Source: Vreelandella aquamarina (GTDB taxonomy: Bacteria; Pseudomonadota; Gammaproteobacteria; Pseudomonadales; Halomonadaceae). Taken from it: a DNA stretch of 64,000 nucleotides. The stretch lies in NCBI RefSeq assembly GCF_020075495.1, contig NZ_JABYQT010000001.1, forward strand, positions 534,601 to 598,600, written 5' to 3'. The position numbers and the translations under genes were made by a program. The notes beneath the pieces are model-generated. The model did no database searches and was not told the DNA's origin. It saw nothing but the letters and a program-made list of their open reading frames with translations. Shown here piece by piece: positions 45,589 to 54,428 of the stretch (its first letter is position 1; the number at the start of each line of letters is the position of its first letter).

Positions 45589-47850
45589 ATGCTTGAGGTG
45601 CTGCGTCGTGTTATTCAGGAGGTCAATGGCGCCCGTAACCTGGATGCGGCGCTTTCGACGATGGTGCGTCGCATCCGCAAGGCGATGCAAACCGATGTCT
45701 GCTCCTTTTATCTCTATGACAAGGAGCTCGAATCGCTGGTACTGATGGAAACCATCGGCCTGCGCACCCAGGCGGTAGGGCGGGTAGTGCTGCCGCTCGG
45801 GGAAGGCCTGGTCGGTATGGTGGCCAAGCGCAGCGAACCGCTGAACCTCGAAGATGCCCGCTCGCATCCGCACTTTCGCTACTTTGAATCCACCGGTGAA
45901 GAGCGCTACTCGAGCTTTCTCGGCGTGCCGATCATTCACCAGCGCCACATGCTGGGCGTGCTGGTCGTGCAGCAGGCAGAAAAACGCAGCTACGACGACG
46001 AGGACGAAGCCTTTCTGGTCACCATGGCCGCCCAGCTGGCGGGCGTGCTGGCTCATGCCCTGGCCACCGGCAATCTGGCCCGTCCGGCCTTGCCCGGCGG
46101 CCAGGCCATGTTCAAGGGCGTGGCCGCCTCGCCGGGTGTCGCCATGGGGGAAGCGGTGGTGATTGTTCCGCCCGCTGATCTCAACAGCGTGCCGGATCTG
46201 ATCCCGAGCGACCAGGAGTACGAGATCGCCCGGCTGAAAGAGGCCATCGCCAAGACGCGCGAGGAGATTCGCGCCGCCGCCGAGCGCCTGGCCAACCGTA
46301 TCTCCTCCCAGGAACTGGCACTGTTTGACGTTTACCAGCAGATGCTGGGAGAAGCGGCGCTGTCCGAAGAAGTCGAAAAACGTATCCGCGAAGGGCAGTG
46401 GGCGCCTGGAGCGCTTGCCGATGTGGTCCGGCGCCACGTCCAGTATCTCGAGCGGGTGGATGACGACTACCTGCGCGAGCGCGCCGCGGATATCCGCGAC
46501 CTGGGCCGCCGGGTGCTGGGTCACCTCCAGGAGGGAGCACCTTCAACGCCGGAAACCTACCCCGACAACGCGGTTCTCGTGGGCGACGAAATCAGCGTGG
46601 CCATGCTGGGCGAAGTACCGCGGGACAAGCTCAAGGGGCTCGTCTCGGTGCGCGGTTCGAGCACTTCCCATGTGGCCATCGTGGCTCGTGCCATGGGCAT
46701 ACCCACGGTGTTGGGCATGGTGGATCTGCCGCTGCCACGGCTGAACGGTGCCCCCGTGGTGCTGGATGGCCACCGTGGGCGGCTGTTCGTGCGCCCGGCG
46801 CCGGAGCTTACCTCGCGCTATGAAAGCCTGATTGCCGAAGAGAAGGCCCTGGGGGAGCTGCTTGAGCACGAGCAGGATCTGCCCAGTGCCACCCAGGATG
46901 GCCATGAGATGCCCTTGATGGTCAATACGGGGCTGGCGGTGGATGCTTCGGCGCTTCTGAAAAGCCGCATTGCCGGGGTCGGGCTTTACCGCACCGAAGT
47001 GCCGTTCATGATTACCGAGCGCTTCCCCGGCGAGAAAGAGCAGATGCGCATGTACCGTGAGCAGCTCGAAGGCTTCGCCCCGCTGCCGGTGGTCATGCGT
47101 ACGCTGGATATCGGCGGCGACAAGGATCTGCCGTACTTCCCCATCGAAGAGGCCAACCCGTTTCTGGGCTGGCGAGGCATGCGGGTCACGCTTGATCACC
47201 CGGAAGTACTGATGGTGCAACTGCGCGCCATGCTCAAGGCCTCCCTCGGGCTGGATAATCTCTACGTCCTGTTTCCGATGATTACCAATGTCGAGGAGGT
47301 GGACGAGGCGCTAAAGCTGCTGGATCGCGCGATCGTCGAGCTGGGTGAGGAGGGCAGTGCCATCAAGCGCCCCAAGGTCGGCGTGATGATCGAAGTGCCG
47401 GCTACCATCTACCAGATGGATGCCCTGGCAAAACGCGTCGACTTCTTCTCGGTAGGCAGCAACGACCTGACCCAGTACCTGCTGGCGGTGGACCGCAACA
47501 ATCCCCGGGTGTCGAGTTTGTACGATGCGCTGCACCCGGCCCTGCTGGGCGCGCTGCAGGAGCTCTCCCAGGATGCCCGGCGCCTGAACAAGCCGATTTC
47601 GCTGTGCGGGGAGCTTGCCGGCGACCCTGCCGGCGCGTTGCTGCTGATGGCGATGGGCTTTACTGCTCTCTCCATGAACGCCCCCAGCCTGCCCAAGGTG
47701 CGCGCTGCCATTCGCCGGGTAACGCTGCACGATGCCCAGACGCTGCTGGCCGAGATCATGCGCCTGGATACGCCTGCCCAGGTACACGAGCACCTGAACA
47801 AGCGCATGGACGAGTGGCAGCTTTCGCACCTGCTGCCGCCAAGAGACTAG
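45589..47850 (+). CDS. ptsP: Phosphoenolpyruvate-protein phosphotransferase PtsP (EI-Ntr)
   Basis: Enzyme I of the nitrogen phosphotransferase system: takes phosphate from PEP and passes it to NPr and EIIA-Ntr for regulation. Domains: GAF (about residues 15-155), EI helical and phosphohistidine region with His361 in SSTSHVAIVARAMG, and the PEP-binding TIM barrel (about 430-720), with SVGSNDLTQYLLAVDRNNP and LCGELAGDP. I use the ATG at 45589, where family members start; GTG at 45571 and ATG at 45523 are in frame. Length 753 residues. Its stop shares CTAG with the convergent next gene. Confidence 0.95.
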   Translation: MLEVLRRVIQEVNGARNLDAALSTMVRRIRKAMQTDVCSFYLYDKELESLVLMETIGLRTQAVGRVVLPLGEGLVGMVAKRSEPLNLEDARSHPHFRYFESTGEERYSSFLGVPIIHQRHMLGVLVVQQAEKRSYDDEDEAFLVTMAAQLAGVLAHALATGNLARPALPGGQAMFKGVAASPGVAMGEAVVIVPPADLNSVPDLIPSDQEYEIARLKEAIAKTREEIRAAAERLANRISSQELALFDVYQQMLGEAALSEEVEKRIREGQWAPGALADVVRRHVQYLERVDDDYLRERAADIRDLGRRVLGHLQEGAPSTPETYPDNAVLVGDEISVAMLGEVPRDKLKGLVSVRGSSTSHVAIVARAMGIPTVLGMVDLPLPRLNGAPVVLDGHRGRLFVRPAPELTSRYESLIAEEKALGELLEHEQDLPSATQDGHEMPLMVNTGLAVDASALLKSRIAGVGLYRTEVPFMITERFPGEKEQMRMYREQLEGFAPLPVVMRTLDIGGDKDLPYFPIEEANPFLGWRGMRVTLDHPEVLMVQLRAMLKASLGLDNLYVLFPMITNVEEVDEALKLLDRAIVELGEEGSAIKRPKVGVMIEVPATIYQMDALAKRVDFFSVGSNDLTQYLLAVDRNNPRVSSLYDALHPALLGALQELSQDARRLNKPISLCGELAGDPAGALLLMAMGFTALSMNAPSLPKVRAAIRRVTLHDAQTLLAEIMRLDTPAQVHEHLNKRMDEWQLSHLLPPRD

Positions 47851-48605
47851 ATGTCGAGGGTCGTCTCACCTTCGAAACGACCCCAAGGCCCGAAGCGTTT
47901 CTCGGTAATGGTTGCCTGTCCTTGACGGTCGAGCGTCAGCCAGGTGGTGGCGCGCGTGCCGTAGGTTTCTCCCAGGATGAAGGCCGCCGACAGCTGACGC
48001 TCCAGAATCAACCCCACGCCCGTATCGGGTAGCTGCGAATCCGGCGCCTGATAATGGTCATTGAGCACTTGCCCGGTGGCCTGGCGCCAGCTGTTCAGCG
48101 TGCTGGTAGCTAACGCTTCACGAACGGCCTTGAGTTTCGGCCAGGGAGTATTCAGGTTGGCGTTGGAAAGCCCATGCACGCCGGGGGATGGATTGGTCAG
48201 GGCGACATGCTCATTGCCACGGTGCAGATGCCAGATACGCCGGGGCGTGGCGACCAGCAGGTTGAAGCCGGCATAGCGCTGCGCCCTGTGCTCGGCAAGC
48301 TCGCCCAGCCAATCATCGATATCATCGCAGTCAAGTGCCTTGGCCACCAGCTCACCACGGCTGGGCGCGTTGGCCGGGGTAAGAATGGTCGGGTCGCGCA
48401 CATTGGTCAGCGCCGCGACGCGCCCGCCGCGTGCCGCGGCAAGCCACGAACCGCCCGCTTCCAGGTCGCGACCGCCCAGTACCGAGGGGTTATCCTTCCA
48501 GTAGTGAAGCGCCTGGGTTGGCCGGTCGTGGCGCTCATCGCGGTTTCCCGCCAGGCGCAGGGGCATGGCCGTATCCGGCTGCCAGGCAAAGGCCAGTAGA
48601 CACAT
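47847..48605 (-). CDS. NRDE family protein (TANGO2-like)
   Basis: Starts with MCLLAFAW and contains the name-giving NRDE motif (LAGNRDERHDRP, about residues 19-30), with the N-terminal Cys2 exposed once Met is removed, as in Ntn-type hydrolases. The family is widespread; eukaryotic and some bacterial members have been linked to heme trafficking, but a role here is unproven. Length 252 residues. It ends in the same CTAG as ptsP, so the two convergent frames overlap by four bases. Confidence 0.85.
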   Translation of the reverse strand: MCLLAFAWQPDTAMPLRLAGNRDERHDRPTQALHYWKDNPSVLGGRDLEAGGSWLAAARGGRVAALTNVRDPTILTPANAPSRGELVAKALDCDDIDDWLGELAEHRAQRYAGFNLLVATPRRIWHLHRGNEHVALTNPSPGVHGLSNANLNTPWPKLKAVREALATSTLNSWRQATGQVLNDHYQAPDSQLPDTGVGLILERQLSAAFILGETYGTRATTWLTLDRQGQATITEKRFGPWGRFEGETTLDI

Positions 48606-48760
48606 TGCAACTCCTCGAGGCTTTTCAACCAGTCGGCTATTGTTATAAACCCTTGGCGCAGCATGACAGCTACAGGGGCATAGTCGTACACTTGTCCCGA
48701 TAATTTAACGTACATCACCGTGCCGGTGGAGTTGATTCAGCCAATTCGGAAGGCGTGCCC

Positions 48761-49933
48761 ATGCAACGCGACCACGAAGAGCACTTCTGGAATGCCATTA
48801 TCTGGCCCATTCTCTGGCCAATGTTTCTCATCCAGGCAACGCTGATCGTGTTGTGCCTCCTGGTGGGGCTGGCGGTATGGTGGATGTCGCCAAGCGAAGT
48901 GTCCTGGAGCACCACGCTGTGGCTGGCGCTGGCGCTGCTGCTGGGTAGCACCATGAACGTATGCGCCTTTCTGATGCTGGTCAAGATGCGTGCCCGGCAA
49001 AAGGACGCTCACTTCATGCAGGAGCTTGCCGAGCTTGAACGGCACAGTGAATCCCTGCGGTTTGCAGCCGTACAGATGCTCCCGGACAAGACCTTCTCGA
49101 CACCCGCCATCAGCCAGACGCCCGTGCGTCCGCTCAAGCGGCTGACGCGCGTCAATGAAATGCTGGCCGGACTCGTACACTACATCGGCGGTGTACAGCG
49201 GCTCAAGCACGCCGCCCAGCCTTCCAAGGACGAGCAAGCACTGCTGGACGACATTCACCATCAGCAGCAGCAACTGAAACACCTGATTGCCGGGCGTGAT
49301 CGAGCGCGGGAAGAGTCGCGTCTGAAAACCGGCTATCTGTCGCTCTTGCAGCGAGAAACGGATGACTTGAACCAGCACCTGGGCCGTATACTGGAAAGTG
49401 ATGAGTGCCAGTCCTGCCGCCAGCAGATTCTGGATATTCGCGAACGTCTGGCCGATGCGCGCGCGCTGCTCGCCAACCTGGTCTATCAGAGCGTCAACGA
49501 TGACGAGGTGTTACCCGGGGTGCCGACCGCCAATCAGGCCCTGCGTGTTCTTGTGGTGGATGACGGCCCCGTCAACCTGATGCTGGCACGCCAGATGCTG
49601 GAAGCTCAGGGGTTGAACGTCGAAGGCGTCAGCAGTGGCGAGCAGGCGCTGGAGCGTCAGCAGTCTACTCAGTTCGACCTGGTCTTCATGGATATCTTCA
49701 TGCCTACCCTGGATGGCCTGGAAACCACGCGCCGCTGGCGCGCTTTCGAGCAGGCCAGTGGCAAGCACCGCAGCATCCTCGTTGCCCTGACGGCCAATGC
49801 CGATAACGCCGGTATGGCCGAGTGCAACGAAGCCGGCATGGACGATTTACTCACCAAACCGTATCAGCCCGAAAAGCTGCTGGGCATGATCAGCAAGTGG
49901 CTGCCCAACAAGGCAGGAAAGGCATCGACATAA
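48761..49933 (+). CDS. Membrane-anchored receiver protein, degenerate hybrid sensor kinase
   Basis: A 390-residue protein with two membrane helices (about residues 20-41 and 52-75), a long coiled-coil region (about 80-245) and a C-terminal receiver domain (262-381). The receiver has all key residues: Asp267/Asp268, phospho-acceptor Asp311, Thr344 and Lys366. There is no HATPase domain. Residues 187-203 (SRLKTGYLSLLQRETDDL) resemble a kinase H-box region in which the phospho-histidine is replaced, so it may descend from a GacS/BarA-like hybrid kinase. ATG at 48761 follows GGAAGG. It overlaps the next gene by one base. Confidence 0.85.
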   Translation: MQRDHEEHFWNAIIWPILWPMFLIQATLIVLCLLVGLAVWWMSPSEVSWSTTLWLALALLLGSTMNVCAFLMLVKMRARQKDAHFMQELAELERHSESLRFAAVQMLPDKTFSTPAISQTPVRPLKRLTRVNEMLAGLVHYIGGVQRLKHAAQPSKDEQALLDDIHHQQQQLKHLIAGRDRAREESRLKTGYLSLLQRETDDLNQHLGRILESDECQSCRQQILDIRERLADARALLANLVYQSVNDDEVLPGVPTANQALRVLVVDDGPVNLMLARQMLEAQGLNVEGVSSGEQALERQQSTQFDLVFMDIFMPTLDGLETTRRWRAFEQASGKHRSILVALTANADNAGMAECNEAGMDDLLTKPYQPEKLLGMISKWLPNKAGKAST

Positions 49934-50730
49934 TGAGCGTACTGGTAACACTGCTGGGCTATCTGGGATTGGGCGCTGCCGCTGGCACCATGGCCGGGCT
50001 GTTTGGCGTAGGCGGCGGCATCATCATCGTGCCGGTATTGGTATTTGCCTTTGGGCTACAAGGCATTCCTTCTGACATCACCATGCACCTTGCCGTTGGC
50101 ACCTCGCTTGCCACTATCGTGATCACCGGCGCATCCTCTGCCTGGGGGCATTTTCGCAAAGGCAGCATTCACCGGCCCTGGTTCATGGCCTTGTTGCCCG
50201 GGCTGATGCTCGGAGCAATCGGGGGCGTGTTCATTGCCGGCAACCTTTCCGGCACCGTGCTGGGCACGTTGTTTGGCATCTTCGTATTGTTGCTGGCGAC
50301 CAAGATGGTACTTGGTCTGTCGCCCAAACCCGGCGCCAGGGTGCCGGGCAAGTTAGCCATGCTGGTGGCTGGCGGCGTGGTGGGCGCCATTTCCGCGCTG
50401 TTCGGCATCGGTGGCGGCGCCATGACCGTGCCCTGGCTTTCGCGTTGCGGTGCCAGCATGACCCAGGCCGTGGGTACTTCCGCTGCCTGCGGGCTGCCCA
50501 TTGCCGCCGTGGGCGCCATCACCTTTATCATCATGGGGTGGGGCAACCCGCTTCTGCCAGCCTGGGCCACGGGGTTCGTCATGTGGCCTGCATTTTTCGC
50601 CATCGTACTCACCAGCGTTCCCTTCGCCCGTGTGGGCGTTCGCCTGGCGCATGTTTTGCCTGCTCGCGTCCTCAGGCTATGCTTTGCGTTTCTGTTGGCG
50701 GTGGTAGGGTTGCGTTTCGTTCTGGCCTGA
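49933..50730 (+). CDS. TauE/SafE family membrane permease
   Basis: A 265-residue protein with about eight membrane helices and the repeated family motif GLFGVGGGIIIVP (about residue 22) and ALFGIGGGAMTVPWL (about 155). The family includes sulfite/sulfonate exporters and other anion carriers; the substrate here is unknown. The ATG overlaps the stop of the receiver protein (TAATG), so the two are translationally coupled, which suggests a functional link. Confidence 0.9.
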   Translation: MSVLVTLLGYLGLGAAAGTMAGLFGVGGGIIIVPVLVFAFGLQGIPSDITMHLAVGTSLATIVITGASSAWGHFRKGSIHRPWFMALLPGLMLGAIGGVFIAGNLSGTVLGTLFGIFVLLLATKMVLGLSPKPGARVPGKLAMLVAGGVVGAISALFGIGGGAMTVPWLSRCGASMTQAVGTSAACGLPIAAVGAITFIIMGWGNPLLPAWATGFVMWPAFFAIVLTSVPFARVGVRLAHVLPARVLRLCFAFLLAVVGLRFVLA

Positions 50731-50773
50731 CCCGCAGTGGCGTGTCCTTTTCTTCAGCAATTAGAGTATTTCC

Positions 50774-51562
50774 ATGATTGATTACCCGGTAATTGACCCT
50801 GTGGTGTTTTCGCTTGGGCCGCTGCAAGTGCATTGGTATGGCCTCATGTACGTGGTGGGGTTCGTCGCTGCCTGGTGGCTGGGGTGTCGGCGTGCGCATC
50901 AGGTAGGGCTCACCAAAGACGATATCAGTGACCTGCTGTTCTACTGCGCAATAGGCGTGGTGGCGGGCGGGCGCCTCGGCTATGCCCTGTTCTACGGCCT
51001 GGGTCAGTGGTCCGCCGACCCGCTCTGGATCTTCAAGGTATGGGATGGCGGCATGAGCTTCCACGGCGGCCTGCTGGGCGTGCTGCTGGCTGCCTGGTGG
51101 TTTGCTCGCCGCAAGCAGCTGGCGTTTTTCACCCTGACCGATTTCATTGCCCCACTGGTGCCCATCGGCCTGGGTGCCGGCCGGGTCGGCAATTTCATCA
51201 ACCATGAGTTGCCTGGCCGCGTTACCTCGCTCCCCTGGGGCATGCCGTTCCCCGGCATGGGGCCTGAGCCTCGCCATCCATCGGCGCTTTATGAAGCGAT
51301 GCTCGAAGGCGTGGTGCTGTTCATCATTCTCTGGTGGGTGTCCGCCAAGCCTCGCGCCCGCGGCTTCGTTTCCGGCCTGTTCCTGCTCTTCTATGGCATC
51401 TTCCGCTTCATGGTCGAATTCGTACGCATGCCAGATGCGCATATCGGCTTCATCGCCTTCGGCTGGGTCACCATGGGCATGCTCCTCACCATCCCCATGA
51501 TCGCCCTCGGCCTGCTGCTCATGGCCTGGTCACGCACCCAACCAATCGACGCCAAGGCCTAA
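50774..51562 (+). CDS. lgt: Prolipoprotein diacylglyceryl transferase
   Basis: Transfers diacylglycerol from phosphatidylglycerol to the lipobox cysteine of prolipoproteins, the first step of lipoprotein maturation. Seven membrane helices are visible, and the Lgt signature [14 protein letters not shown] occurs around residue 136. YEAMLEG and [13 protein letters not shown] are also typical. Length 262 residues. thyA-folA lie downstream as in many gammaproteobacteria, but a palindromic repeat region intervenes. Confidence 0.97.
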   Translation: MIDYPVIDPVVFSLGPLQVHWYGLMYVVGFVAAWWLGCRRAHQVGLTKDDISDLLFYCAIGVVAGGRLGYALFYGLGQWSADPLWIFKVWDGGMSFHGGLLGVLLAAWWFARRKQLAFFTLTDFIAPLVPIGLGAGRVGNFINHELPGRVTSLPWGMPFPGMGPEPRHPSALYEAMLEGVVLFIILWWVSAKPRARGFVSGLFLLFYGIFRFMVEFVRMPDAHIGFIAFGWVTMGMLLTIPMIALGLLLMAWSRTQPIDAKA

Positions 51563-51565
51563 CCG

Positions 51566-51592
51566 CTCGCAAGATTCCTTACCACGCGCACG
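51566..51592. repeat. Solo right end of the palindromic element
   Basis: CTCGCAAGATTCCTTACCACGC starts four bases after the lgt stop and matches the right end of R5 at 51765-51786 except for one base. It seems to be a remnant copy next to the full element. Confidence 0.75.
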
Positions 51593-51622
51593 AATTGCGC
51601 ATTGCTCAACGCCAGCGACACA

Positions 51623-51792
51623 CCGTAGCGCGTGGTAAGCCGCCAGGCGCACCCGCGGGAGCAGCGCGGCAAGCGCTGCCGATATGGCGCAAAAGCATGC
51701 CCTGGGCGCCAAGGCCGGGGCGGCTAACCGCCGCCCATCCGCGGGTGCCTCAATTGCTTGTGCCTCGCAAGATTCGTTACCACGCGCTATGG
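51623..51792. repeat. Palindromic intergenic element, full copy (R5)
   Basis: A 170-bp element with terminal inverted repeats CCGTAGCGCGTGGTAA and TTACCACGCGCTATGG (one mismatch), and the same internal arms as R3 with a different centre. It lies between co-directional lgt and thyA, the only main copy that is not between convergent genes. Confidence 0.9.
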
Positions 51793-51948
51793 GGCTGTCA
51801 TCGGAGCTTGATAGAGCACGCCTGCAACGGCGGCCCGGTGTGGATGCACCGCGCCATAATGCCGCTTCTATAATCCCCCTTGCGCTAGATTCCTGAAGGC
51901 TTGCGGCCTAGAATACGACTCCACATAGCCTGTAATTTTGGAAGCCCA

Positions 51949-52803
51949 GTGACCGTTACAACGTCTACGTCAGACATGACGACGAACGACCGCGCCCAGC
52001 CTGCGCTTGAACAGCCGTATCTGGATCTCATGCGTACCGTGTTAGAGCAGGGCGTTGACCGAGATGATCGTACCGGCGTGGGCACGCGCTCCGTGTTTGG
52101 CCATCAGATGCGGTTCGATCTCTCACGCGGCTTTCCGCTGCTCACCACCAAGAAGCTGCACCTGCGCTCCATCATTCACGAGCTGCTGTGGTTTCTCAAA
52201 GGCGATACCAACATCGCCTACCTCAAGGAAAACGGAGTACGCATCTGGGACGAGTGGGCCGATGAAAACGGCAACCTGGGCCCGGTATACGGCTACCAGT
52301 GGCGCAGCTGGCCCGACCCCAAGGGCGGCAGCGTCGATCAGATTGCCAAGGTACTCGAGCAGATCCGCACTACACCCCAGTCGCGCCGGCTGATCGTCTC
52401 GGCCTGGAACCCGGCGCAAGTGGATGAGATGCAGCTGCCGCCGTGCCACTGCCTGTTCCAGTTCTATGTCGCCAACGGGCGCCTTTCCTGTCAGCTTTAC
52501 CAGCGCAGCGCGGATATCTTTCTGGGCGTGCCGTTCAACATTGCAAGCTACGCCTTGCTGCTGAGCATGGTGGCCCAGGTGAGCGGGCTTGAGCCGGGCG
52601 AGTTCATTCACACTCTGGGCGATGCGCATCTGTACAGCAACCACTTCGAACAGGCCCGCGAGCAGCTCAGCCGCGCGCCCAAGGCGCCACCTACGCTTAC
52701 GCTCAACCCTCAGGTGAAAGACCTGTTCGATTTCACCTTCGATGACATCCAGATCGAGGCGTACGATGCCCATCCCCATATCAAGGCCAAGGTAGCGGTA
52801 TGA
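51949..52803 (+). CDS. thyA: Thymidylate synthase
   Basis: Methylates dUMP to dTMP with methylene-tetrahydrofolate. Catalytic Cys166 lies in [12 protein letters not shown], and [20 protein letters not shown] and [17 protein letters not shown] are strongly conserved. The start is uncertain: GTG at 51949 follows GGAAG and gives 284 residues, ATG at 51976 lacks a ribosome site; both leave an N-terminal extension of about 20-30 residues over E. coli ThyA. The stop overlaps folA as ATGA, which couples use and regeneration of folate. Confidence 0.94.
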   Translation: MTVTTSTSDMTTNDRAQPALEQPYLDLMRTVLEQGVDRDDRTGVGTRSVFGHQMRFDLSRGFPLLTTKKLHLRSIIHELLWFLKGDTNIAYLKENGVRIWDEWADENGNLGPVYGYQWRSWPDPKGGSVDQIAKVLEQIRTTPQSRRLIVSAWNPAQVDEMQLPPCHCLFQFYVANGRLSCQLYQRSADIFLGVPFNIASYALLLSMVAQVSGLEPGEFIHTLGDAHLYSNHFEQAREQLSRAPKAPPTLTLNPQVKDLFDFTFDDIQIEAYDAHPHIKAKVAV

Positions 52804-53339
52804 GTTCCTATAACAGCGAGATCGAACCCCTGGTACCCGTGGCCATGATCGTAGCCATGTCGAAAAACCGTATCATCGGGGTGGAGGGCAATCTGCCCTG
52901 GCATCTGCCCGAGGATCTCAAGTTCTTCAAGCGCATGACCCAGGCAAAGCCACTGGTGATGGGGCGTAAAACCTACACCTCGATTGGCAAGCCGTTGCCT
53001 AACCGGCTAAACATAGTAATAACCCGCGACAAGACGTTCGCGCATGATGGCGTGCGGGTGTGCCATGAGCTGGCTGATGCCCTGGCCCTGGCCGATCAGC
53101 AAGCGACGATAGATGCCGCCGAAGAAATCATGGTGATGGGGGGCGGAGAGATCTACCGCCAGGCGCTACCTTATGCACAGCGGCTTTATATCACCGAGGT
53201 AGATGTTGAAGTGGAAGGCGATACGTCCTTTCCCGAAATTGCCTCGGGTGAGTGGCGGGAAGTGCAGCGCGTGGCTGGAACGCCCGCTGAGGGCCAGCCA
53301 GCGTATGACTTCGTGATTTATGAGCGCACCGCCGACTGA
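52800..53339 (+). CDS. folA: Dihydrofolate reductase
   Basis: Reduces dihydrofolate, the by-product of ThyA, to tetrahydrofolate with NADPH. Motifs: [24 protein letters not shown] with the catalytic acidic residue, [16 protein letters not shown] and [13 protein letters not shown] ~12-residue N-terminal extension precedes the usual start. Length 179 residues. It overlaps thyA by four bases and is followed 12 bases later by proQ. Confidence 0.96.
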   Translation: MSSYNSEIEPLVPVAMIVAMSKNRIIGVEGNLPWHLPEDLKFFKRMTQAKPLVMGRKTYTSIGKPLPNRLNIVITRDKTFAHDGVRVCHELADALALADQQATIDAAEEIMVMGGGEIYRQALPYAQRLYITEVDVEVEGDTSFPEIASGEWREVQRVAGTPAEGQPAYDFVIYERTAD

Positions 53340-53351
53340 AAAGGAGAGGGT

Positions 53352-54158
53352 ATGACCGCTAGTGTATTGCATCTATTGGATAGCCTGGAGTCGCGCCTCG
53401 AGCAGGCTCAAGCGGAACTGCATACCCTGCGTATGGAAAACGCGCAGTTGAAGCAGCAGCTGGTAGCGCAGGCTGCAACGCTGAAAGAAACGCCCGATCA
53501 ACCGCCTGCCACGGCACCAGGCGCCCCTGACGCACAAGTGCCGCCAACCGAGACGCTCGAAACCCAGCTCTCCGGTGTGAAAGAGCCCGAGCACGAGCCC
53601 ATGCAAAAAGCGGGCGAGCCGCAAGCGACCGACGCTGTACCAGCTTCCGCGCCAGAAGCCCCAGCCGAGCAGGCGCCTTCGCCGCACCACCTTTTGAAGG
53701 AGTGGTATCAACGCTATCCTGACGCTTTCTTCAAGGGGCATACCAAGCCGCTTAAAGTCGGTATCCATCAAGATTTAGCCGCCCGTGAGCCATGGTCGGG
53801 CAAATTGATCCGCCGTACGCTGGCCAACTATGTAAACCTGCCGCGCTACCTCAAATCGGTACGTGAAGGGGTCGACCGCATCGATCTAGACGGCCAGCCC
53901 GCCGGAAAAGTGGATAAAGAGGCGGCCCTGCACGCAGCACAAAAACGCAAGGAAAAGCAGGGCGACGTCCCTGGAAAGCCAGAGCGTGAAGTTACCCAGA
54001 AAGCGCCGGAAAAAGGAAATGGTTATCAAGCTAAGCGGCAGCCGAAGCCTGAAGCCAAGGCGGTTCACAAGGAAAGGGCTGAAAAAAACGAGCAGAAAAA
54101 GCCGTTAAGCCTTGAAGATAAGCTAAAAGGCTTACAGCAGAAGTTCGAAGGGCACTGA
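53352..54158 (+). CDS. ProQ/FinO-domain RNA chaperone with coiled-coil extension
   Basis: Probably binds structured RNAs and mRNA 3' ends. The ProQ/FinO domain is central (about residues 112-195: LLKEWYQRYPDAFF, GIHQDLAAREPWSGKLIRR). It is preceded by a predicted coiled coil (about 5-45) and a Pro/Ala/Glu-rich linker, and followed by a Lys-rich disordered tail ending in SLEDKLKGLQQKFEGH. The C-terminal Tudor-like domain of E. coli ProQ is absent. AAGGAG precedes the ATG. Length 268 residues. The 12-base gap suggests transcription with thyA-folA. Confidence 0.87.
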   Translation: MTASVLHLLDSLESRLEQAQAELHTLRMENAQLKQQLVAQAATLKETPDQPPATAPGAPDAQVPPTETLETQLSGVKEPEHEPMQKAGEPQATDAVPASAPEAPAEQAPSPHHLLKEWYQRYPDAFFKGHTKPLKVGIHQDLAAREPWSGKLIRRTLANYVNLPRYLKSVREGVDRIDLDGQPAGKVDKEAALHAAQKRKEKQGDVPGKPEREVTQKAPEKGNGYQAKRQPKPEAKAVHKERAEKNEQKKPLSLEDKLKGLQQKFEGH

Positions 54159-54428
54159 GACATGAATTGCCGCCGTGGGTTCACGAAAAACGCTGAAAAC
54201 ATAAAAAAACACTGTTTTTTTCTATTGCGTTAACGGGAATCCCGGTATAGAGTTTGACGTGCGAGCATTGGACTATAACAAGGCTTGATTGAGGACATGC
54301 CACATACCGCCGGGAAAAACCAGTGGATGGGAAAAAACGAGCATGGCCCGCTAGCCAACTGCTGAAGGCTCTTCAAAAAAGCCCGGCAGCTACGATCGAA
54401 ACAGTAAGCTAGTAAAGGAACCTACATC
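54159..54428 (+). promoter_or_regulatory. Long leader and promoter region of the first porin
   Basis: A 270-base gene-free region. It holds an A- and T-tract stretch (54201-54222), an 11-bp palindrome CGGGA-A-TCCCG (54234-54244), TTGACG (54254-54259) and TATAAC (54274-54279). The 14-base spacer is short for sigma-70, so the exact promoter is uncertain. AAAGGA before the ATG at 54429 is a good ribosome site. Confidence 0.4.
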
